29,296 bases of DNA from UBA4459 sp036351335 (GTDB taxonomy: Bacteria; Bacteroidota; Bacteroidia; Bacteroidales; F082): positions 1-29,296 of the forward strand of contig JAZBOW010000303.1 of the NCBI GenBank assembly GCA_036351335.1, read 5' to 3'. Each line of letters begins with the position of its first letter. Within the stretch, counting starts at the first letter, position 1. A program made the translations under genes and the position numbers. The notes beneath the pieces are model-generated. The model searched no databases and was not told where the DNA came from. It saw only the letters and a list, made by a program, of their open reading frames with translations. Of this stretch, positions 15,667-23,684 are shown piece after piece.

Positions 15667-18306
15667 TTAATCCAGCGACTGGTTTAAAGAGAAGTGGAAA
15701 TGGCTTCCTGCTGCACTTGGCCAACCTGGCACCGGATCGAAACCATACGCCCAATCTAAACCAAGCATTCCAAACATAGGCAAGAATACCCTGATCCCCA
15801 CACCTGCCGACCGGTATAAATCGAATGGATCAAAACCCTGTGAATTTAACCATGAGTTTCCGGCTTCCACAAATGCCAAACCATAAATAGTTGAGCTTGG
15901 ATTTAACGAAAGTGGATATCTTAGCTCAAGTGTGTTCCTGGTAAATACTGTACCTCCTATGTTTTTATTACCCCTGTGATAGGCAGAAATAGATTCATTC
16001 TCATAACCTCTCATACCTATTACTTCACGGCCATCATAGTTGTTGTAGCCCGTCAGTCCATCACCTCCTAGGTAAAATCTTTCAAAAGGTGTAGTACCCA
16101 ACTCGGCATTGTAATGCCCCAAGTATCCAAATCTAAACCTGGCTGCAAGTACGAGCTTCTCAGCCAATTCAAAATACCAGTAGGCTTTTACTTTGATCTT
16201 GTAATATTCAATCCATTTATATTTTTCATCGTCGATTAAAGTGCTATAGTCTTTATTAGAGAAGAGCGAATAGGGCGGCGTAAGCTCCAACCCTAATGAA
16301 ATATCTGATCCATTCCTTGGGTAGATAGGCGCACTTACCGAATTGCGGCCTAAGATCACTTCATAACTTAGGTTATTGTAATTGCCTGTTCCAGAGCCGA
16401 CAGGAAAAATAGTTCCATAATTGGTCAGGTCGTAAAACAGCAGATTGATACCATTATATAAGGTAAAAAAGTCATCAGGCCAGGTAAGTCGTTTTCCCAG
16501 ACCAATGGTGATTCCATTGGTAATAAACGCAGCTCTAAGTGTATCTTCCTTTGATCGGCCATTGGTATATCGTGAATGGTAATATGATACTGATAGTGCG
16601 TTTGGTTTTTTACCACCCAGCCAGGGTTCGGTAAACGAAACACTCCAACTCAGGTAATCTTTTCCATAAGTTTGAAAACGAAGTGCGAGTTTTTGGCCAT
16701 CACCAGTTGGCACCGGACGCCATGCACCTTTTTTGAATACCCTTTTTATTGAGAAGTTATTAAAACTCAATCCTAGTGTTCCAATGATTCTACCATAACC
16801 CCATCCACCTGAAAGCTCAATTTGGTCAGCTGATGTTTCTTCCACGTCCCACTCTATATCAACGGTTCCTTTAGCGGGGTCAGGTTTTATATTCGGTGTA
16901 ATGGTTTCAGGGTTAAAATACCGAAGGTTGGCAAGCTCACGTTGTGTTCTGATAATATCAGCCCTGCTAAAAAGCTGCCCGGGCCTTGTTCTCAGTTCCC
17001 TGATAATGACGTGGTCGTTGGTACGGTCATTTCCTTTTACCGAAACATTCCTGATTCGCGCTTGCTCTCCTTCAAATATCCTGATTTCCATATCAATGGA
17101 ATCATTCTCAACATATACTTCGACAGGTATGGCATTGAAAAACAAGTAGCCGTTATCCATGTAAAGAGAGCTTACATCAAAACCGTTGGGGTTAAAATTC
17201 AGGTTGGTTTCGAGCAGTTCCTTGTTATATACATCACCTTTCTGAATACCCAGAATAGTACTTAAAAATGCAGAAGAGTAAATGGTGTTTCCCACCCATT
17301 TAATATCCCTGAAATAATATTTGTTTCCTTCTACCAGAAATATCTTCAGGCCAATCGTATGATCATTTATTCTGATGATCGAGTCGCCTGTAATGTGTGC
17401 ATCGCGGTAACCTTTTTTATTGTATTTAGCCACAATCAGGTCAAGGTCATCTTTATATTCAGGCTCAATATATTTCGATCCTTTAAATATTCTAATCTTA
17501 TAATTATCCGTCCAGTACTTCAGAAAATCATCTCTGAATTCTTTAAATTTAAACCTTATAGCATCCTCGGTCATGTTGATCACGAGTGGGCCCAAACTAT
17601 CAAGCGGATTAAATACGCCTTTGGTTTTTGTTTCTTTCATAGCGCCTCTTACGGCATCATCCGACAAATCGTAATTGCCTACGATATCAATATACTTGAT
17701 CTTTACCTTCCTGTTCTTGCGTATCTTAATCAACAGGTCTTCAAAGTTTTCCTGTGCCTGATCAGGTTTCTCGCGTATTTCAACTTCCGCATTTAAAAAC
17801 CCTTTATCGGCATAAAAGTCTTTTATAATATTTGTTGTTCTGATCAACAAGTGATCGGTTACCACTTCTCCCCTTGAGAGGTTAATTTTCTCGCGGATAT
17901 CATCTGCTTCTGATTTTCGAATGCCGTCAAATGAAAATTTGCTCAGACGGGGCCGCTCCTGCAGGTAAATTTTCAAGTACACTTTGCCTGCTTCAAACTT
18001 TGTGGCGGTAATGCTGATATTGTCGAACAAGCCCTGATCCCAAAGCTTTCGTATAGCTTTTGTAATTTTTTCGCCGGGAATTTTTACCCGCTCTCCGACT
18101 TCAAGTTGTGAGAGCATAATGATGACATTCTTATCAAGGTATTTAATTCCTTCCACTTCAATGTCGCCGATAAGATAATCGATGGGGCGCTCATAGTTGA
18201 TCTTTGACAAGTCATCTCCAATATTGATCTGGGCATTCGCTATCAGCGGAATACATAAAACACCCATTATAAGTATCCTCAATATATCTTTTACCGATCT
18301 CCTCAT
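15667..18306 (-). CDS. bamA: outer-membrane protein assembly factor BamA
   Basis: 879 residues. A signal peptide (about 1-25) is followed by a series of POTRA domains (about 45-450) and an Omp85-type beta-barrel (about 480-879). The barrel carries the loop motif I-G-M-R-G-Y-E, corresponding to the family's V-R-G-F/Y, and many aromatic beta-strands. BamA folds and inserts beta-barrel proteins into the outer membrane. The second POTRA-like region (around residues 215-270) is long and charged, as in other Bacteroidota. The barrel contains long extracellular insertions. It starts 11 bases after uppS, within one operon with DUF6089-type protein, uppS and the two Skp homologues. Confidence 0.95.
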   Translation of the reverse strand: MRRSVKDILRILIMGVLCIPLIANAQINIGDDLSKINYERPIDYLIGDIEVEGIKYLDKNVIIMLSQLEVGERVKIPGEKITKAIRKLWDQGLFDNISITATKFEAGKVYLKIYLQERPRLSKFSFDGIRKSEADDIREKINLSRGEVVTDHLLIRTTNIIKDFYADKGFLNAEVEIREKPDQAQENFEDLLIKIRKNRKVKIKYIDIVGNYDLSDDAVRGAMKETKTKGVFNPLDSLGPLVINMTEDAIRFKFKEFRDDFLKYWTDNYKIRIFKGSKYIEPEYKDDLDLIVAKYNKKGYRDAHITGDSIIRINDHTIGLKIFLVEGNKYYFRDIKWVGNTIYSSAFLSTILGIQKGDVYNKELLETNLNFNPNGFDVSSLYMDNGYLFFNAIPVEVYVENDSIDMEIRIFEGEQARIRNVSVKGNDRTNDHVIIRELRTRPGQLFSRADIIRTQRELANLRYFNPETITPNIKPDPAKGTVDIEWDVEETSADQIELSGGWGYGRIIGTLGLSFNNFSIKRVFKKGAWRPVPTGDGQKLALRFQTYGKDYLSWSVSFTEPWLGGKKPNALSVSYYHSRYTNGRSKEDTLRAAFITNGITIGLGKRLTWPDDFFTLYNGINLLFYDLTNYGTIFPVGSGTGNYNNLSYEVILGRNSVSAPIYPRNGSDISLGLELTPPYSLFSNKDYSTLIDDEKYKWIEYYKIKVKAYWYFELAEKLVLAARFRFGYLGHYNAELGTTPFERFYLGGDGLTGYNNYDGREVIGMRGYENESISAYHRGNKNIGGTVFTRNTLELRYPLSLNPSSTIYGLAFVEAGNSWLNSQGFDPFDLYRSAGVGIRVFLPMFGMLGLDWAYGFDPVPGWPSAAGSHFHFSLNQSLD

Positions 18307-18317
18307 TATGCTTTCTT

Positions 18318-19064
18318 CTAACTTTTTATTTGTTGACTTGTTAAACCAAATCTTCTTTCTCTTTTCTGGTAATCGACAATAGCCTCATATAAATCCTCTT
18401 TTTCAAATTCGGGCCATAGTTTTTGTGTAAAATACAGTTCTGAATACGCAATTTGCCACAGCAAAAAATTGCTTAGCCTGCTCTCCCCGCTTGTTCGTAT
18501 CAGTAATTCGGGGTCGGGTATTCCCGCAGTGGTGAGTTTTTGTGCAAAATACGTTTCCGTTATATCTTCAGGTGTTGATTGCTGGCTGATTTGTTCGGCA
18601 CATATTTTTTTTACCGCATCTACAATTTCCCATCTTGAACTGTAACTCATGGCCAACGTTAGTGTCATCCTGTCGTGACTGTCTGTTTTTCTTATGGTAT
18701 CGATGAGTTTGTTGAAATTCTCCTCAGGCAAACTTTCCAGATCACCAATGGCATGCAAGCGAATATTGTTTTTCTTTAAAGTTTCAAATTCCTGTTCAAT
18801 GGTTTCCACGAATAGGTTCATAAGCGCATCCACTTCAAGTTGCGGCCGGTTCCAGTTTTCTGTTGAAAAAGCGTATAATGTTAAATACTTTACACCCAAT
18901 TCAGCAGCTGCTTCCGCAGCATTTCTAACAGCACCTACACCGTATTGATGGCCGAAAACACGATCTTTACCCTGTTTAGTAGCCCACCTGCCATTACCAT
19001 CCATAATAATGGCAATGTGTTTGGGTAATTTTTCGATTATGATCTGTTCTTTAAAGCTCATCAT
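18318..19064 (-). CDS. uppS: isoprenyl transferase (undecaprenyl diphosphate synthase)
   Basis: 248 residues. The cis-prenyltransferase signature I-I-M-D-G-N-G-R-W-A is at 19-28, with catalytic Asp22, then H-Q-Y-G-V-G-A, the F-S-T-E-N-W block at about 76-81, and R-T-S-G-E-x-R-L-S-N-F-L-L-W-Q near residue 195. The enzyme adds isopentenyl units to farnesyl diphosphate to make the C55 lipid carrier for peptidoglycan and other surface polymers. It acts at the inner membrane. Two ATGs in tandem (19064, 19061); I take the first. It is 10 bases after the DUF6089-type gene and 11 bases before bamA. Confidence 0.95.
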   Translation of the reverse strand: MMSFKEQIIIEKLPKHIAIIMDGNGRWATKQGKDRVFGHQYGVGAVRNAAEAAAELGVKYLTLYAFSTENWNRPQLEVDALMNLFVETIEQEFETLKKNNIRLHAIGDLESLPEENFNKLIDTIRKTDSHDRMTLTLAMSYSSRWEIVDAVKKICAEQISQQSTPEDITETYFAQKLTTAGIPDPELLIRTSGESRLSNFLLWQIAYSELYFTQKLWPEFEKEDLYEAIVDYQKRERRFGLTSQQIKS

Positions 19065-19073
19065 TCATTTGGC

Positions 19074-19889
19074 TTACCATTCATTTTCCTTACACTTTTT
19101 GCTTCCGTACAGGTTAAATTTATAGGTAACAGAAAGCAGGGTGCAATTATACCAGTCCATTGTATTTTCGTTACCGCGCTGCATACCTTCCGAATGAGTT
19201 CCGACCGGATCAGAAACCTGATCGTTTGATGTATAATACGTGGTGCTTATATCGTCGATATAATCGGTTAATGTTTTCCTCATACCCCACTCAAGCCCCA
19301 ATCCCAATCGTTTCGTTAAGCTGTATTTAAAACCTATTCCGAAAGGAAATGAAATACTCCATAGTTTATAAGGCGCTCTGCCTTCAAATTGCTGATCCTG
19401 ATATTGACTCTGACCCTCGGTACCATGTGCTTGTAAATTAACCCCGGCGAAGTTGAATGGTTTGAAGGTGAAAAAACCTACCCCGCCAAAAATGTAGGGT
19501 GTAAAATAATTTTTTTTACTGCCTGTAAAATATTCCCAAAAGTTAAATTCGCCTACAAGGGCAAAATCGTTGATATTGGATTTGAAATTCAACTCACGAT
19601 TTGCAACCGCATTTGATTTGAGGTCATCGCCTACAAGTTTGGCCCTGGTGTATGAAAACTTCACCGCCCACCTTTTATTCAGATTGTATCTTGCCACCGC
19701 TCCATAAGCCAGTTGCGATTGACTATATGGGATAGCGGGATTGATATCGCCAATATAATAAGAAACACCTCCTGCAGCACCCACTTCCAATGTTTGCGCA
19801 GATGAAATAAGGGGTAATATAAAAATAAAACCGGCTATAAGTCCGGTTAAAAGGCCAAAAAACCCGGTATTTCCTTTTTTGTACTTCAT
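19074..19889 (-). CDS. DUF6089-type outer-membrane beta-barrel protein
   Basis: 271 residues from the ATG at 19889. Signal peptide of about 32 residues (ending S-S-A-Q), then a short glycine/aromatic-rich sequence of alternating strands such as E-V-G-A-A-G-G-V-S-Y-Y-I-G-D-I-N-P, ending in a C-terminal strand W-Y-N-C-T-L-L-S-V-T-Y-K-F-N. This is an 8-strand OmpA-like porin-type barrel. The D-I-N-P opening and its position between nadK and uppS match the DUF6089 family, whose function is unknown; neighbours suggest outer-membrane biogenesis. In-frame ATGs at 19937 and 19916 are alternatives: the 19937 start has an AGAAAG upstream, but it would put a long hydrophilic stretch before the signal peptide. 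Confidence 0.82.
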   Translation of the reverse strand: MKYKKGNTGFFGLLTGLIAGFIFILPLISSAQTLEVGAAGGVSYYIGDINPAIPYSQSQLAYGAVARYNLNKRWAVKFSYTRAKLVGDDLKSNAVANRELNFKSNINDFALVGEFNFWEYFTGSKKNYFTPYIFGGVGFFTFKPFNFAGVNLQAHGTEGQSQYQDQQFEGRAPYKLWSISFPFGIGFKYSLTKRLGLGLEWGMRKTLTDYIDDISTTYYTSNDQVSDPVGTHSEGMQRGNENTMDWYNCTLLSVTYKFNLYGSKKCKENEW

Positions 19890-19967
19890 CCTGAAATTGA
19901 GCGCCAAAAATATCATTTTTTTACTTACCATACACATATTTAATCTTTCTGTTTTCAGGCAGAATTA

Positions 19968-20846
19968 TCAATTCCTGGTGTCGACTCCCCAGTGCAATTT
20001 ATCACGAATTGTAGAGAAGAAATCCTTGTCATTCATTTCAACAAGATTTACCTCAAAACCGCATCTTCTAATCACAAGTTCGTCTTCTTTATTGATACTT
20101 GAATGCCTTGAGTCCATAGTCATCAGATAGGTATCTTCGCGGCCACCAATTTTAATTCTGATTGTGCTGCTGTCCTGAATAACGATGGGTCTTACAGTTA
20201 AATTGTGCGATGCAATAGGAGCAATCACAAAATTCTGCGATCCGGGACTCATAATTGGTCCACCTACACTAAGAGAATAGGCTGTTGAGCCTGTTGGCGT
20301 TGATACAATCAGGCCATCTCCCCAGTAGGAATTCAGAAACTTATCATCAATATATACATGCACCACGATTAAAGATGTGGTATTGTTGCGATAAATGGTT
20401 AAGTCATTCAGCGCAAAGTTAAGTTCTCCAAAAATTCCTTCAGGTTCTTCTAATTGCAAAAGAGTCCTTTTATCGATGTAATAATCACCTTTAAGAATGC
20501 TTTCAAGTGCTTGTTTAATTTCATTTTTAGAAATGCTTGACAAGAAGCCCAGCCGCCCCAGATTAATTCCAAGAATTGGAATTCCAGAATCACGTACAAA
20601 AGGTACCGTATCAAGGATGGTGCCGTCGCCGCCTATTGAAAACAGCATATCTGTGTTTTCGATCAGATCCAGATGAGTGTTAAAGAATTCTGGGTTTTCA
20701 GGCAAATTCGTAGCCTCTTTAATTTTTTCGTAAAATGGCTGGTAGAAGCGCAATTGGCTACCATTATTAACGAGTTCGTCAATTATTTGCTGAAGATATT
20801 CTTGCTGATCTTCTTTAAAATCTTTTCCAAATAATGCAACTTTCAT
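19968..20846 (-). CDS. nadK: NAD kinase
   Basis: 292 residues. The NAD kinase signature G-G-D-G-T is at 72-76 with catalytic Asp74, the substrate-binding A-L-N-D block (D where many relatives have E) near residue 145, and the glycine-rich T-P-T-G-S-T-A-Y-S-L-S-x-G-G-P block near 180. The enzyme phosphorylates NAD to NADP in the cytoplasm. It heads the DUF6089/uppS/bamA/ompH cluster, with an exact -7 box at 20868-20875. The gap to the next gene is 30 bases. Its link to envelope genes is conserved positionally in the phylum, but not mechanistically explained. Confidence 0.95.
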   Translation of the reverse strand: MKVALFGKDFKEDQQEYLQQIIDELVNNGSQLRFYQPFYEKIKEATNLPENPEFFNTHLDLIENTDMLFSIGGDGTILDTVPFVRDSGIPILGINLGRLGFLSSISKNEIKQALESILKGDYYIDKRTLLQLEEPEGIFGELNFALNDLTIYRNNTTSLIVVHVYIDDKFLNSYWGDGLIVSTPTGSTAYSLSVGGPIMSPGSQNFVIAPIASHNLTVRPIVIQDSSTIRIKIGGREDTYLMTMDSRHSSINKEDELVIRRCGFEVNLVEMNDKDFFSTIRDKLHWGVDTRN

Positions 20847-20867
20847 TCAGGCAGCTTATTAAGCGTA

Positions 20868-20875
20868 CAAAACTA
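20868..20875 (-). promoter_or_regulatory. -7 box of the nadK-uppS-bamA cluster
   Basis: Minus strand reads TAGTTTTG, an exact TAnnTTTG match. The leader to the nadK ATG would be about 18 bases. No clear -33 TTG. Confidence 0.5.
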
Positions 20876-20886
20876 ATTTAAAATTC

Positions 20887-20950
20887 AGTTAAAAAAAGGG
20901 TTAAACAGAATGACAGCATTGTTTTTACGGATTCTTAACTTTTTTTAACT
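20887..20950. repeat. 12-base perfect inverted repeat upstream of nadK
   Basis: AGTTAAAAAAAG at 20887-20898 and its exact reverse complement at 20939-20950, 40 bases apart. It lies between the CBS-protein stop codon and the nadK -7 box. It could be an operator, a long-loop RNA structure ending the CBS transcript, or chance in AT-rich DNA. Confidence 0.4.
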
Positions 20951-20988
20951 TGAAACAGTTTTTATAGAAAGCTGAAACATTAATCCTA

Positions 20989-21651
20989 TTAAATATTGAG
21001 GTAATTGATCAACGAATTGTAATTTTCTTTCAGGCTTTCAATGTCATCCTCTTCGCCAAATGAAGCCTTCACATAATATCCATAACGGTCAAATGTTTGT
21101 AAAACTGCTCCAATATCTGTTTTATTAAGTTTGATAACGACTTCTAATCTCGTTGATTCAGGGTGACTTGCCAAGAACAGGCTTAACACTTTGGCATCGT
21201 TAGATTGTACTATCTGGGCAACCTCAGTCAGGTTATAATCATTTTCAGTCATTTCAAGAACAATGATGCCGCCGGGGTTTTCGAGCGCAAATGAATTGGC
21301 CATATAAGTAACCAGGTTTCGCATGCTTATACTTCCCAGGTATTTTTCATGATCATCCAACACAGGAATTAATGTGATTTTTAAATTGCTGACTAACTTT
21401 AACACATCATATAAATGCTGATGTTCATTCACATAGGGATGCTTTAGTGAAAGCTTATAATTGCCCAGCGGTTGTTTTAGGTCATTTAAATCGTAAATAT
21501 CTTGCTCGCTAATCAAACCCAGGAAGTTTTCGCCATTCACGATCGGTAAATGCGACACCTTTATTTCTTCCATCATGTTCAATGCTTCTTCGCCCGAATT
21601 GGATGTTCTGAGTGAAGGTACTTCTTCGGTAATTAAATGTCGAGCGATCAT
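20989..21651 (-). CDS. CBS-domain protein
   Basis: 220 residues. Two CBS motifs are recognisable, at about residues 1-55 (ending G-L-I-S-E-Q-D-I-Y-D) and 70-125 (ending L-G-S-I-S-M-R-N-L-V), followed by a region around 130-205 that looks ACT-like (E-M-T-E-N-D-Y-N-L-T-E-V-A). CBS pairs bind adenine nucleotides and act as energy-state sensors; no effector domain is visible. Cytoplasmic. It is just upstream of nadK, a position often seen in Bacteroidota, so a regulatory link to NAD(P) or adenylate levels is possible but unproven. The 142-base gap and separate -7 boxes suggest two transcription units. Confidence 0.85.
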   Translation of the reverse strand: MIARHLITEEVPSLRTSNSGEEALNMMEEIKVSHLPIVNGENFLGLISEQDIYDLNDLKQPLGNYKLSLKHPYVNEHQHLYDVLKLVSNLKITLIPVLDDHEKYLGSISMRNLVTYMANSFALENPGGIIVLEMTENDYNLTEVAQIVQSNDAKVLSLFLASHPESTRLEVVIKLNKTDIGAVLQTFDRYGYYVKASFGEEDDIESLKENYNSLINYLNI

Positions 21652-21697
21652 ACAAATGTTTTGTTTCGGGTTTATTTTTTATTGAAACAATAAAATG

Positions 21698-21705
21698 CAA
21701 AGATA
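21698..21705 (-). promoter_or_regulatory. -7 box of the CBS-protein gene
   Basis: Minus strand reads TATCTTTG, an exact TAnnTTTG match, giving a leader of about 43 bases. The upstream promoter half would lie inside the 3' end of rsgA. Confidence 0.5.
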
Positions 21706-21720
21706 TGAAGAAGTCGACTA

Positions 21721-22638
21721 CTACATTAAATTTTCAAGCATATTGAGATAATTGATATACCTGAATTCAGCAATTTCATTTTTCGACAATGCACGCAACA
21801 ATGCGCAACCCGGTTCATCGACATGGAGACAATTATTAAAACGGCAATCGTGCATAAGCTGGCGCATTTCAGGAAAACGTTGTCCCAATTCTTCTTTTTC
21901 AAACTCTACCAAGCCAAACTCTTTAATTCCGGGTGTATCTATAATAAAGCCTCCAAAATTCAATTCAAACATTTCGGCAAAAGTAGTGGTATGTTTTCCT
22001 TTTTCGTGGTATTCAGAAATGAGCCCTTCCTTCAGGTTAAGGGACGGATCGACAGCATTTATAAGCGCCGACTTTCCAACACCCGAATGCCCGGCCAGCA
22101 AACTTACTTTGTCTGTCAGCAGCATTTTAAATGCATCTAGGTGCATTTGATCATGAACGGAAGTAACCAGACAATTGTAACCAACACCTTCATACACATC
22201 CATATAATATTCAAGCTGTTCCTTGGTTTTCGCATCATATATATCATATTTGTTGAATACGATCGATGCTGGAATATGATAGGCTTCGGCAGTTGTCAGA
22301 AAACGATCAATAAAACCGGTTGAAGTCCGGGGTTTGATAAGAGAAACTATGATTACAGCCTGGTCAAGGTTGGAAGCAATAATGTGTGTAGCCTTTGAAA
22401 GTTTGGTAGCCTTCCGGATGATATAGTTTTTTCTTTCATTGATATCTATGATTACCGCATCGCCGGAAGGGGAAATTTCAATTTCAACACGATCACCAAC
22501 AGCCACGGGATTTGTGGTTCTTAATCCTTTTATTCGAAAACGACCTTTGATCTTGCAATCAATGGTTTCTTGATCACTGGTTAAAACCGTGTACCAACTT
22601 CCCGTAGATCGAACAACTGTGCCTTTTTTACGTATCAT
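21721..22638 (-). CDS. rsgA: ribosome small-subunit-dependent GTPase A
   Basis: 305 residues with the circularly permuted GTPase order of this family. An N-terminal OB fold (about 1-70) comes first, then G4 N-K-Y-D (129-132), G1 G-H-S-G-V-G-K-S (183-190) and G3 D-T-P-G (234-237). A C-terminal zinc finger has Cys265, Cys270, His272 and Cys278. RsgA checks late assembly of the 30S subunit. Its ATG overlaps the stop codon of the cupin gene (TAATG), so it depends on coupled translation or readthrough from that gene. It ends 69 bases before the CBS-protein gene. Confidence 0.96.
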   Translation of the reverse strand: MIRKKGTVVRSTGSWYTVLTSDQETIDCKIKGRFRIKGLRTTNPVAVGDRVEIEISPSGDAVIIDINERKNYIIRKATKLSKATHIIASNLDQAVIIVSLIKPRTSTGFIDRFLTTAEAYHIPASIVFNKYDIYDAKTKEQLEYYMDVYEGVGYNCLVTSVHDQMHLDAFKMLLTDKVSLLAGHSGVGKSALINAVDPSLNLKEGLISEYHEKGKHTTTFAEMFELNFGGFIIDTPGIKEFGLVEFEKEELGQRFPEMRQLMHDCRFNNCLHVDEPGCALLRALSKNEIAEFRYINYLNMLENLM

Positions 22639-22907
22639 TATGGAAAATTATAGTGCTTTTTCACGGCTTTTTTAATATCACATACGCATTCCAATTCCTT
22701 TTTGAATGTGACAAAATCACCGGGTTTTAGATGCACAGTTTTGTTAATAGTTTCAACAGCGCACTCACCTTCTATAATATAGCATTCTTCATCATCAGCA
22801 TAAGTCCAGTTGAATCGGGATGAATCCCTGGCCCAAACAGGCCATGAAAAAACACCCTTTTCTTTTAATTGGTCCTTACTGAATGTCTCTACTTTAATTT
22901 TATCCAT
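22638..22907 (-). CDS. small cupin protein, DUF861/cupin_3-like
   Basis: 89 residues. A single short cupin barrel: F-x-W-x-Y-A-D-D-E-E-C-Y-I-I-E-G (about 32-47) and H-L-K-P-G-D-F-V-T-F (about 60-69) match the two half-motifs of the cupin_3/DUF861 type. The usual first-motif histidines are replaced by acidic residues, as is common in this subgroup, so metal binding and catalysis cannot be assumed. Relatives are found near ethanolamine and ureidoglycine enzymes, but here it is simply fused by overlap to rsgA. No signal peptide, so cytoplasmic. No exact -7 box is found upstream; TATTTTTA at 22951-22944 is a one-mismatch candidate. Confidence 0.82.
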   Translation of the reverse strand: MDKIKVETFSKDQLKEKGVFSWPVWARDSSRFNWTYADDEECYIIEGECAVETINKTVHLKPGDFVTFKKELECVCDIKKAVKKHYNFP

Positions 22908-22962
22908 TTGATAATGTTGAAGGTTTTCAATAAAAACGACGCATAAAAATACAAACTATTCT

Positions 22963-22970
22963 TATATTTG
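22963..22970 (+). promoter_or_regulatory. -7 box of the multi-pass membrane protein gene
   Basis: TATATTTG, an exact TAnnTTTG match. A TTG codon at 22968 that could start the reading frame lies inside this box, so translation should start at the ATG at 22998, with a leader of about 24 bases. Confidence 0.5.
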
Positions 22971-22997
22971 GTCGATTTTCACCAATTACGGATCATT

Positions 22998-23684
22998 ATG
23001 AATTTAGCTACTTACCTGTCGTTTCTTATCAGTCCGGCCATTCTGATCATCACTTTTATCATGATCCGTTTCAGATACCATCCAAAAAACTGGAACAATG
23101 TGTTAAAAGCAGCTTTTTCGGGACTAATTGGTGTGGTTCTCCTTTTAGTTGCCAATTATATCATGGATCTTATTTGGCACGGCAACCTATTCAATCTGCG
23201 ACGAATTACTTTTTACGTATTTGTAATTGTTGCGTTCAGCGCCGAATTAGGGAAGCTATTGCCTCTGCGCCTGTATTTTTACAATAAACCGGGCTTTAAA
23301 GGGCCTTTTGAAAGCATCCGTTATTCCATTATCATTTCCCTATGTTTTTCAATGATAGCGGTATTATTGTTCGCATTTAACATTGTAGGCACCGATATGA
23401 TCAAAGCACCCTTGTTATTTCTATATACCTATCCCTTTGCTAATATATTCTTTGGAATTGTAATGGGTTTCTTTATTGGCCTGGGCAAAATGAGGAAAAA
23501 CTTACTGATTGATGAGTCCGTAGCCCTGTTTATTACAAGTTTTTTCCACGGTCTATTCTACTTTTGTTTCATTTCTTCCGACATCCGGTTGTTGGTGGTT
23601 ACCATCATCGGTTTTGTCATCATCGGTATCATGCTGCTTGTGAAATCCACTACGTTTAAGGTAGATAAAGATCAGGCTGTATAA
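22998..23684 (+). CDS. multi-pass membrane protein, faintly PrsW-like
   Basis: 228 residues with about seven transmembrane segments. I do not recognise a confident family. An A-E-L-G-K motif (about residue 80) at the start of a helix and a H-G-L-F-Y-F motif near residue 187 recall motifs 1 and 3 of PrsW/CPBP-type membrane proteases (E-E-x-x-K and H). However, the first glutamate is Ala and the F-x-x-E-N motif is not seen, so it may be an inactive relative or a different family. The ATG at 22998 has GGA about 8 bases upstream. The gene end overlaps the convergent dprA by 13 bases. Confidence 0.7.
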   Translation: MNLATYLSFLISPAILIITFIMIRFRYHPKNWNNVLKAAFSGLIGVVLLLVANYIMDLIWHGNLFNLRRITFYVFVIVAFSAELGKLLPLRLYFYNKPGFKGPFESIRYSIIISLCFSMIAVLLFAFNIVGTDMIKAPLLFLYTYPFANIFFGIVMGFFIGLGKMRKNLLIDESVALFITSFFHGLFYFCFISSDIRLLVVTIIGFVIIGIMLLVKSTTFKVDKDQAV

